Below, in pieces: positions 15,028-21,045 of a DNA stretch of 21,045 nucleotides. Location of the stretch: positions 1-21,045 of the forward strand of contig CBFIBR010000029.1 in the NCBI GenBank assembly GCA_965660935.1. The letters are read 5' to 3'. A program made the position numbers and the translations under genes. Every line of letters starts with the position of its first letter. Position 1 is the stretch's first letter. A model generated the notes under the pieces. That model was given only the letters and a program-made list of their open reading frames with translations, did no database searches and was not told the origin of the DNA. The stretch comes from UBA1172 sp002457135 (GTDB taxonomy: Bacteria > Pseudomonadota > Alphaproteobacteria > Puniceispirillales > UBA1172).

Positions 15028-17190
15028 CTAGCTGGCCTTGAGCTCAAGGCGGCGGCGATGCAGCACCGGCTCGGTATAACCGGACGGCTGGGCAATCCCC
15101 TCAAAAACCAGATCACAGGCAGCCTTGAAGGCGGTTGATCCGTCAAAATCAGCTGCCATGGGCTGATACTCAGGGTCGCCTGCATTCTGCCCGTCCACTA
15201 CTGCGGCCATGGATTTCATGGTCGTCATGACCTGATCACGGCTGACAATACCGTGGTGCAGCCAGTTGGCGATATGCTGGGATGAAATCCGCAAGGTGGC
15301 GCGGTCTTCCATCAGGCCGATATTGTTGATATCGGGAACCTTGGAACAGCCGACACCCTGATCAATCCAGCGGACCACATAGCCAAGGATACCCTGGGCG
15401 TTGTTATCCAGCTCAGCCTGAATATCGGCATCCGACCAATTGGTTTCCCGGTCAACCGGGATGGTCAGCAGATCATCAACAACAGCGCGGCGCTTGCCCT
15501 TGAGGCTGTCCTGAACACCAAAGACATCAACTTCATGATAATGCAGGGCATGCAGGGTTGCTGCGGTGGGTGATGGCACCCAGGCGGTGTTGGCACCGGC
15601 CCTGGGGTGGTTGATTTTCTGTTCCAGCATGGCCGCCATCAGGTCAGGCATGGCCCACATGCCCTTGCCGATCTGGGCTTTGCCGGACAGCCCGCAGGCC
15701 AGGCCGATATCAACGTTCCAGTCTTCGTAGGCGTTGATCCATTTCGTGCCTTTCATCTCGGTCTTGCGGATCATCGGGCCCGCTTCCATGGAGGTGTGGA
15801 TTTCATCACCGGTGCGGTCAAGGAAGCCGGTGTTGATAAACATCACCCGGCTTTTGGCAGCCCGGATGCATTCCTTCAGGTTGACCGAGGTACGGCGTTC
15901 TTCATCCATGATGCCGATCTTGATGGTTGATGGCTCAAGCCCCAGCAGCTGTTCGACCCGGCCGAAAAGCGTATCGGCAAAGGCGACTTCCTCAGGACCA
16001 TGCATCTTCGGCTTGACGATATAGACTGACCCGGAACGTGAATTGCTGAACCGGTTCAGCTTGCGCAAATCATAGAGTGCGATCGCTGTGCTGATGAACG
16101 CATCCATGATGCCTTCAAAGACCTCGTTGCCATCCTGGTCATGCATGGCCGGGTTGGTCATCAGGTGACCAACATTGCGCACCAGCAGCAGCGAGCGACC
16201 ATGCAGGGTCAGGGTTGACCCGTCAGGGGCCGTGTAGTCCCGGTCAGCGTTGAGCTGGCGATGGATGGTCTTGCCGCCCTTCTCAAAGCGTTCTTCAAGA
16301 TCACCTTTCATCAGGCCAAGCCAGTTGGTGTAGGCAACGATCTTGTCCTCAGCGTCAACCGCCGCGACCGAATCCTCAAGATCAACAATGGTGGAGGTGG
16401 CGGATTCGATCACCACATCATTGATGCCGGCCTTGTCGACCTTGCCGATAACCCCGGATGGATCAAAGCACAGTTCGATATGCAGGTTGTTAACGCCAAG
16501 CAGCACAGCCTCGGGTGAAGCCGGATCGCCGCGATAGCCCTTGAGCTGGCTTGCATCGGCCAGTCGGGTTGTGCTGTCATCCATGGCAACCATCAGCTGG
16601 CCATCGTCAATCGTGTAGCCAGAGGCATCGGCATGACTGCCAGAGGCCAGCGGCACCACCTTGTCGAGATGGGCGCGAACAGCGGCAATAACCTTGTTGC
16701 CGCGGGCTGGATTGTAACCGCCGCTCCGGCTGGCGCCATCATCCTCACTGATCGCATCAGTGCCGTAAAACGCATCATAGAGGCTGCCCCAACGGGCGTT
16801 GGCGGCGTTGAGGGCGTAGCGGGCATTCAGCACCGGCACCACCAGTTGGGAGCCTGCAACCGAAGCGATCTCCGGGTCACAGTTCGCGGTGGTGACACTG
16901 AAGTCATCGCCTTCTTCGACCAGATAGCCGATTTCCATCAGGAAGGATTTGTACTGATCAGGGTCGATGGTCTGGCTTCGGTTTTCCTTCAGCCACGCGC
17001 TGATTTTCTGTTGCAGGTCGGCGCGTTTTTGCAGCAACCCCCGGTTGATCGGGGTCAGGTCGCGGACAGCCTCGGCAAAGCCGGACCAGAACGCATCGGT
17101 TTCAATGCCAAGACCGGACAGGACTTGATCATTGACGAAGTCATAAAGACCGGTATCCACCTGGATACCAAAACAGTATGTTGTGGGCAT
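15028..17190 (-). CDS. glcB: Malate synthase G, 720 aa
   Basis: Condenses glyoxylate with acetyl-CoA to malate; works in glycolate/glyoxylate use. Length matches E. coli GlcB (723). Visible motifs: LVVPVLNARYALNAANARWGS, DLEDSVAAVDAEDK (acidic metal ligand region), KMHGPEEV, GIMDEERRTS with the Mg-binding Glu, and CSKVPDINNIGLMEDRATLR, which contains the conserved active-site cysteine and catalytic Asp. I chose ATG 17190 (MPTTYCFG) because alignment with the family begins here and a promoter ends just upstream at 17222; an ORF extension to 17259 would include that promoter. AGAG about ten bases upstream is a weak ribosome site. It converges on the sugar transferase with four bases between the stop codons. 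Confidence 0.97.
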   Translation of the reverse strand: MPTTYCFGIQVDTGLYDFVNDQVLSGLGIETDAFWSGFAEAVRDLTPINRGLLQKRADLQQKISAWLKENRSQTIDPDQYKSFLMEIGYLVEEGDDFSVTTANCDPEIASVAGSQLVVPVLNARYALNAANARWGSLYDAFYGTDAISEDDGASRSGGYNPARGNKVIAAVRAHLDKVVPLASGSHADASGYTIDDGQLMVAMDDSTTRLADASQLKGYRGDPASPEAVLLGVNNLHIELCFDPSGVIGKVDKAGINDVVIESATSTIVDLEDSVAAVDAEDKIVAYTNWLGLMKGDLEERFEKGGKTIHRQLNADRDYTAPDGSTLTLHGRSLLLVRNVGHLMTNPAMHDQDGNEVFEGIMDAFISTAIALYDLRKLNRFSNSRSGSVYIVKPKMHGPEEVAFADTLFGRVEQLLGLEPSTIKIGIMDEERRTSVNLKECIRAAKSRVMFINTGFLDRTGDEIHTSMEAGPMIRKTEMKGTKWINAYEDWNVDIGLACGLSGKAQIGKGMWAMPDLMAAMLEQKINHPRAGANTAWVPSPTAATLHALHYHEVDVFGVQDSLKGKRRAVVDDLLTIPVDRETNWSDADIQAELDNNAQGILGYVVRWIDQGVGCSKVPDINNIGLMEDRATLRISSQHIANWLHHGIVSRDQVMTTMKSMAAVVDGQNAGDPEYQPMAADFDGSTAFKAACDLVFEGIAQPSGYTEPVLHRRRLELKAS

Positions 17191-17221
17191 GGTGATGTTC
17201 TCTTGATTGTCGGGTGACATC

Positions 17222-17250
17222 ATATAAGCGGTAGAGGGGTAAAAAGTAAA
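17222..17250 (-). promoter_or_regulatory. Promoter of glcB
   Basis: On the minus strand TTTACT (17245-17250) is 17 bases from TTATAT (17222-17227); a one-base shift gives TATATG. Transcription would begin about 17215, leaving a leader of about 25 bases before the ATG at 17190. This pair also argues against the longer ORF start at 17259. Confidence 0.55.
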
Positions 17251-17317
17251 GCCTCTCACTGACGCATTTTATGAGGCAAGTTGACCTGCCGTGATCAGCC
17301 CCCCGCCAGGCGCAGGA

Positions 17318-18712
17318 TCAGCCCTGCCATTCCAGCCCTGCCCCGGCCAGGCGTTGCCTGATCCGCTGCTTGAGCATGTCCCGGCTGGCTTCGTTGCGGC
17401 CCTCTGCCCTGGCCACCAGCTGGGCGCCGGTGTTGGATGCCCTGATCAGCCACCAGCCCTCATCGCCAGTGACGCGGATACCATCCATATCGGCCAGATT
17501 CTGCTGATCCTGATCGGGGTTGGCGCGAACATCGGCAATGACGCGATCCACGATCTGAAATTTTTCTTCATCCGGGCAGGCAATGCGCAATTCGGGTGTG
17601 GCGTAAACCGGGGGCAGGCTGTCGATAAAGGCATCAATGCTCTCCCCGCTTTCCGCCCATTCACGCAACACCGCCAGCGCGGCGAAAAGCGCATCATCAA
17701 AACCGAGATAGCCATGACTGATAAAGATATGCCCACTCATTTCACCGGCGATCGGTGCGGCGATTTCCTTGAGGCGGATTTTCATGTGGCTGTGACCGGT
17801 TTTCCATAACCCGGGCTTGCCCCCCATGGCAGCAACAGCATCAAGGGCAGCCAGTGAGGATTTAACATCAAAGATAACCTCAGCCCCCGGCTCTTTCCGC
17901 AGCACGCGGCGGGCCAGATAGGCGGTCAGCAAATCGCCGGGAATCTGCCGTCCGTGGCAGTCAATCAGCCCGATACGGTCACCATCACCGTCAAAACCGA
18001 TGCCGAGGCTGGCCCCGCTTTCGGCAACACGTTGACGCAGAAACTCGAGGGTTTCAGGGTCAACCGGGTCCGGGTGGTGATTGGGGAAAGTGCCGTCAAT
18101 TTCAGGGAACAGCACCTGGTGATTACCGGCGAGCGCATCGGTCAATGCCAGCACAGACGGGCCTGCCGCGCCATTGCCGCAATCCCAGATCACCGTTTTG
18201 TCCGCCAGCATGGACAGATCGCCGGCCTGATCCTGCATGTAGTTGATCCAGGTATCGTGAATGTCGGCGCCATCGGTGCTGCCACCCGGCATCTCATCAA
18301 CACCGGCTGCCATGATCCGGCCCAGTTCCTGAATATCCTCCCCGAAGAAAGGTTTATGGCCCATCACCATCTTGAACCCGTTATGGCTGGGCGGGTTGTG
18401 TGATCCGGTGACCTGAATGGCCCCATCGGTGTTGAGGTGATGATCTGCAAAATACAGCATCGGCGTGGGACCAAGCCCGGCATCCAGAACCGTCATCCCG
18501 CCAGCGCAAAGCCCCTTGATCAAGGCCTCGGCCAGCATCGGGGAGGACAGTCGGCCATCCCTGCCAACGGCGACACGCTGGCCGCCATCACGCCTTATGA
18601 GCGATGCAAAACCAAGCCCGATGGCAAAGGCATCAGGCTCGCCCAGGGTCTCTCCAACAATACCGCGGATATCATAGGAGCGCAGAATGGTGGGATGAAA
18701 ATCGTGGCGCAT
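17318..18712 (-). CDS. Phosphomannomutase/phosphoglucomutase, 464 aa
   Basis: Alpha-D-phosphohexomutase that interconverts 6-phosphates and 1-phosphates of mannose or glucose, feeding GDP-mannose and UDP-glucose synthesis. Visible: phosphoserine loop TGSHNPPSHNGFK with S104 (as in Pseudomonas AlgC), metal loop DGDGDR 241-246, sugar-binding GEMSGH 323-328, and the C-terminal phosphate-binding RASNTGAQL segment. Length equals AlgC-type bifunctional enzymes. The ATG overlaps the galU stop by one base (TGATG), with CAGGG six bases before it, so the two are translationally coupled and act in sequence: Glc-1-P made here is the GalU substrate. Preference for mannose or glucose is not decided by the sequence. 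Confidence 0.94.
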   Translation of the reverse strand: MRHDFHPTILRSYDIRGIVGETLGEPDAFAIGLGFASLIRRDGGQRVAVGRDGRLSSPMLAEALIKGLCAGGMTVLDAGLGPTPMLYFADHHLNTDGAIQVTGSHNPPSHNGFKMVMGHKPFFGEDIQELGRIMAAGVDEMPGGSTDGADIHDTWINYMQDQAGDLSMLADKTVIWDCGNGAAGPSVLALTDALAGNHQVLFPEIDGTFPNHHPDPVDPETLEFLRQRVAESGASLGIGFDGDGDRIGLIDCHGRQIPGDLLTAYLARRVLRKEPGAEVIFDVKSSLAALDAVAAMGGKPGLWKTGHSHMKIRLKEIAAPIAGEMSGHIFISHGYLGFDDALFAALAVLREWAESGESIDAFIDSLPPVYATPELRIACPDEEKFQIVDRVIADVRANPDQDQQNLADMDGIRVTGDEGWWLIRASNTGAQLVARAEGRNEASRDMLKQRIRQRLAGAGLEWQG

Positions 18713-19605
18713 CAGAAACCCTGATCCTTGATCCAGCTTTCGAGTTCGGGGCCAAGCTCGTCACGGGCCATGGCAAAGGCGATATTGGCCTTCAGAAACC
18801 CGATCTTGGAGCCGCAATCATAGCGCGTGCCGCTCATTGCAAAGGAATGAAACGGAACCTGCCCGATGCGGCGGGCCAGCGAGTCGGTCAACTGGATTTC
18901 ATTGCCCGCGCCTTTTTCCATCTTGGCCAGCTCACTGAAGACACCCGGCTCAATAATATAGCGGCCGATGACAGCCAGGGTTGACGGGGCCTCGGCCGGA
19001 TCCGGTTTTTCAACCAGCCCCCTGACCTCGGTAATATTGCCGTCCTGCTGACCCGGGGTGATGATGCCGTAGGCGCTGGTTCGTTCAGCGGGAACATTCA
19101 TCGCCGCCACCATGTTGCCGGTGCCGCCAAGGCCGTTCCATGCGTCAACCATTTCAGCCAGACAGCCCTTGCCATTGGGTTGCGGCAGGATCAGGTCATC
19201 GGCCAGCAGCACGGCAACCGCCTCATCACCGATCAACTGGCGGGCGCACCAGATAGCATGGCCGAGGCCTGCCGGTTCCTGCTGGCGAATATAGGCCACC
19301 GACCCCGGCTGATGCATCATTGACTGGACCATTTTGAGGGCATCTGTCTTGCCCCGGCTTTCAAGGCTGTATTCCAGTTCTGTTGAATGATCGAAATGAT
19401 CCTCGATCGCGGATTTACCGCGCCCGGTGACAAAGATGAATTCTTCTATTCCTGCCTCGGCGGCTTCCTCAACGGCGTATTGGATGAGGGGCTTGTCCAC
19501 AACGGGCAGCATCTCTTTTGGCATGGATTTGGTGGCAGGCAAAAACCGTGTACCCAGACCACCCACAGGAAAAATTGCTTTGGTTACCTTATGCGACGCT
19601 TGCAT
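18712..19605 (-). CDS. galU: UTP-glucose-1-phosphate uridylyltransferase, 297 aa
   Basis: Makes UDP-glucose from UTP and glucose-1-phosphate in the cytosol. The nucleotidyltransferase signature GGLGTRFLPATKSMPKEMLP lies near the N-terminus, followed by DKPLIQYAVEEA, the GRGKSAIEDHFD segment, ADDLI metal site and VEKPDP. Length is normal. I chose ATG 19605 because AAGGA lies seven bases upstream; the TTG two codons earlier is too close to it. First gene of a two-gene operon with the phosphohexomutase. UDP-glucose is also the substrate of Ugd, encoded on the other strand at 20387. Confidence 0.97.
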   Translation of the reverse strand: MQASHKVTKAIFPVGGLGTRFLPATKSMPKEMLPVVDKPLIQYAVEEAAEAGIEEFIFVTGRGKSAIEDHFDHSTELEYSLESRGKTDALKMVQSMMHQPGSVAYIRQQEPAGLGHAIWCARQLIGDEAVAVLLADDLILPQPNGKGCLAEMVDAWNGLGGTGNMVAAMNVPAERTSAYGIITPGQQDGNITEVRGLVEKPDPAEAPSTLAVIGRYIIEPGVFSELAKMEKGAGNEIQLTDSLARRIGQVPFHSFAMSGTRYDCGSKIGFLKANIAFAMARDELGPELESWIKDQGF

Positions 19606-19614
19606 AGTCAATCC

Positions 19615-19642
19615 TTGATGTCATAGTTTGCGGGACTATATC
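19615..19642 (+). promoter_or_regulatory. Promoter of gmhA
   Basis: TTGATG (19615-19620) is 16 bases from TATATC (19637-19642). Transcription would begin about 19649, which puts the ATG at 19654 almost at the transcript end and favours the start at 19690. The -10 box shares bases with the -10 box of galU on the other strand. Confidence 0.5.
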
Positions 19643-19663
19643 GCAACCTGCTCATGAAGCCAA
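19635..19663 (-). promoter_or_regulatory. Promoter of galU
   Basis: On the minus strand TTGGCT (19658-19663) is exactly 17 bases from TATAGT (19635-19640, five of six matches). The leader would be about 23 bases. It overlaps the divergent gmhA promoter. Confidence 0.55.
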
Positions 19664-19689
19664 ACATGAACATAAACCGGGGCAATCCC

Positions 19690-20277
19690 ATGACTGACAC
19701 CATTCAGGACGATATCGCAAAACATCTGGAAATATCATCTCAAATCAAGATGCTGGCGGCAGGGCAATGCGCCGGACCCGCCGCTGAGGCTGCCGCCGCG
19801 ATTGCCGACAGCCTGAAGAAGGGCGGCAAGCTGATGCTGTGCGGCAATGGCGGATCAGCTGGTGATGCCCAGCATATTGCGGCTGAATTTGTGGCCACGC
19901 TTGATCATCGCCGCCCCCGGAAAGGCCTCGCCGCGCTGGCCCTGACCACGGACACATCCTTCATCACCGCCTATTCGAACGATTTCGGTTATGACGGTAT
20001 TTTTGCCCGGCAGGTGGAAACCCTTGGCCGTGACGGTGATGTGCTGATCGGGATTTCAACCTCAGGCAATTCCGGCAATGTCGTTGCCGCGCTTGAAATA
20101 GCCCGTGACAACGGCATCACCACGATTGCGCTGACCGGCCAGGGTGGCGGCAGCATGGCCGGGATGGCTGATATCGCCATCATGGTGCCATCGGATCAGA
20201 CCCCGCTTATTCAGGAAACCCATATTGCCCTTGGTCATGCGATCACCGCGGGTGTCGAAAAACTGCTCGGCCACTAG
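19690..20277 (+). CDS. gmhA: Phosphoheptose isomerase (sedoheptulose-7-phosphate isomerase), 195 aa
   Basis: Zinc-dependent SIS-domain enzyme that converts sedoheptulose-7-phosphate to glycero-manno-heptose-7-phosphate, the first step to LPS core or glycan heptose. Motifs: CGNGGSAGDAQHIAAEF (51-67) with zinc ligands H62 and E66, the STSGNS phosphate loop at 123-128, and QETHIALGH (175-183) with Q175 and H183. Length equals the family (192-197) when started at ATG 19690, which has a GGGG eight bases upstream. Starts at 19654 or 19666 would add a non-homologous 12- or 8-residue tail and sit at the predicted transcript end. DiaA is a related SIS protein, but the zinc ligands favour GmhA. No gmhB, hldE or hldD is in view. 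Confidence 0.92.
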   Translation: MTDTIQDDIAKHLEISSQIKMLAAGQCAGPAAEAAAAIADSLKKGGKLMLCGNGGSAGDAQHIAAEFVATLDHRRPRKGLAALALTTDTSFITAYSNDFGYDGIFARQVETLGRDGDVLIGISTSGNSGNVVAALEIARDNGITTIALTGQGGGSMAGMADIAIMVPSDQTPLIQETHIALGHAITAGVEKLLGH

Positions 20278-20304
20278 ATTTGTCTTGCTGGGGACCATAT
20301 CGGG

Positions 20305-20327
20305 GGGTTGATGCTGGCGGCATCCCC
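20305..20327 (+). terminator. Hairpin after gmhA
   Basis: GATGC and GCATC pair over a 5-base loop and the stem extends across a TT bulge with GGG/CCC (8 bp in total). It begins 28 bases after the gmhA stop, but the following GCATTTGTC is a poor U-run, so it may only weaken read-through into ugd. Confidence 0.35.
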
Positions 20328-20331
20328 GCAT

Positions 20332-20365
20332 TTGTCATAAAGTTGTAAACCGGCAGGGGTATTTC
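20332..20365 (+). promoter_or_regulatory. Pho-box-like promoter of ugd
   Basis: TTGTCAT (20332-20338) and TTGTAAA (20343-20349) are two 7-base direct repeats with the 4-base A-rich spacer AAAG, close to the PhoB consensus CTGTCAT-N4-CTGTCAT. A weak -10, TATTTC (20360-20365), starts 10 bases after the second repeat, the spacing seen in E. coli pho promoters where the box replaces the -35. Confidence 0.45.
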
Positions 20366-20386
20366 CGTCAGAAGGAAGGATATGGC

Positions 20387-21045
20387 ATGAAGATAGCGGT
20401 TATAGGTTCAGGCTATGTTGGCCTTGTTTCGGGGGCATGTTTTTCTGAATTCGGTTTCAAGGTAACCTGCATAGACAAGGACGAAACCAAGATTGCCGCC
20501 CTCAACGACGGCATTATCCCTATTTATGAGCCGGGGCTGGATGATCTGGTCGCCCGCAACACTGCCTCCGGGCGACTTTCCTTTGATACCGATCTTGGCA
20601 CTGCCGTGGCTGAGGCGGATGCTGTTTTCATTGCTGTTGGTACCCCGGCCCGGCGCGGTGATGGTCATGCTGACCTGAGCTATGTTTACGCCGCCGCTGA
20701 GGAGATTGCCGGTCACCTGTCGGGTTTTACCGTCATTGTAACGAAATCCACGGTCCCTGTCGGCACCGGGCGTGAGGTTGAACGGGTGGTGCGAAAGGCC
20801 AATCCTTCGGCTGATATGGCGGTGGCATCGAACCCCGAATTCCTGAGAGAAGGCTCCGCCATTGCTGATTTCATGCGGCCTGACCGTGTTGTGGTCGGCG
20901 CTGAATGCGAGCGTGCGTGTGCGGTGATGTCGCAACTGTATCGGCCCCTGTTCCTCCTCGAAACGCCGATCCTTTTCACCTCGCTTGAAACCTCTGAGCT
21001 GATCAAATACGCCGCCAATGCCTTTCTTGCGGTGAAGATTTCCTA
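20387..21045 (+). CDS. ugd: UDP-glucose 6-dehydrogenase, N-terminal part (cut by window end)
   Basis: Oxidises UDP-glucose twice with NAD+ to UDP-glucuronate. The 219 codons present hold the NAD-binding Rossmann fold (MKIAVIGSGYVGLVSGACFSE, glycine motif GSGYVG at 7-12), the IYEPGLDDLV segment, FIAVGTP, TKSTVPVGTG, the NPEFLREGSAI motif with the catalytic-site Glu, and the start of the central helix (ELIKYAANAFLAVKIS) carrying the conserved Lys and Asn. The catalytic cysteine region lies beyond the window. The ATG at 20387 has GGAAGGA six bases upstream; the ATG at 20382 is in another frame. The gene is in line with gmhA, 109 bases behind it. Truncation is from the window edge, not a broken gene. 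Confidence 0.96.
   Translation, partial: MKIAVIGSGYVGLVSGACFSEFGFKVTCIDKDETKIAALNDGIIPIYEPGLDDLVARNTASGRLSFDTDLGTAVAEADAVFIAVGTPARRGDGHADLSYVYAAAEEIAGHLSGFTVIVTKSTVPVGTGREVERVVRKANPSADMAVASNPEFLREGSAIADFMRPDRVVVGAECERACAVMSQLYRPLFLLETPILFTSLETSELIKYAANAFLAVKIS

Noticed and set aside
15021..15030. Bidirectional terminator between the sugar transferase and malate synthase genes
   Set aside because: Only four bases separate the stop codons and no stem with a U-run is visible. The GCTAGC palindrome nearby is too short.
17191..17259. Longer malate synthase start
   Set aside because: The extra codons run through the best promoter of the gap, and family alignment starts at 17190.
17291..17325. Direct repeat GGGCTGATC at the end of the phosphohexomutase gene as a terminator or repeat family
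   Set aside because: Two short copies about 24 bases apart with no U-run are too little to call; chance is likely in this G-rich stretch.

Overview
The window reads as a chromosomal segment of an alphaproteobacterium. The main pointers are a CcrM-type GANTC adenine methyltransferase directly after rnhB, a TPR lipoprotein gene overlapping ispE, an alphaproteobacterial-style ETF-ubiquinone oxidoreductase, and a perfect CtrA box (TTAA-N7-TTAA). The genes are dense, often overlapping, with moderate GC. No phage, insertion sequence, CRISPR array or rRNA is visible. I cannot fix the genus; a marine Rhodospirillales- or SAR116-like organism would fit, but that is a guess.

Layout. (1) 39-6847, all on the minus strand: ETF-QO, a TPR lipoprotein, ispE, a full-length PglB/STT3-type oligosaccharyltransferase, then a tRNA-Gln with its own promoter. 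(2) 6950-12311, plus strand: a family-4-like uracil-DNA glycosylase, then an overlapping set slt - moaB - rnhB, then ccrM. (3) 12378-13610, minus: a UMF1-type MFS transporter converging on ccrM, with short tandem repeats between them. (4) 13743-15023, plus: a polyprenyl-phosphate sugar-1-phosphate transferase. (5) 15028-17190, minus: malate synthase G. (6) 17318-20277 and on: galU and phosphomannomutase/phosphoglucomutase on minus, divergent from gmhA and a ugd gene cut off by the window end. No gap between genes exceeds about 160 bases.

How it fits together. The right end makes activated sugars (Glc-1-P/Man-1-P, UDP-Glc, UDP-GlcA, sedoheptulose-7-P to heptose precursors), and the sugar transferase starts a lipid-linked glycan. 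The left end holds an enzyme that could move a lipid-linked glycan onto periplasmic proteins. IspE helps supply the isoprenoid carrier. Whether these parts form one N-glycosylation pathway cannot be decided here, since no other pgl-type glycosyltransferase or flippase is present.

The main points for a second look are: the complete bacterial oligosaccharyltransferase in an alphaproteobacterium, lacking the Arg that imposes the acidic -2 sequon in Campylobacter; a lytic transglycosylase promoter with a CtrA box and two GANTC sites in its spacer, matched by a GANTC site in the candidate promoter of ccrM itself (these three are the only GANTC sites I found between genes, outside the tRNA); a Pho-box-like promoter before ugd; in-frame tandem repeats that multiply the ccrM stop codon; and a uracil-DNA glycosylase that has lost three of the four expected Fe-S cysteines.
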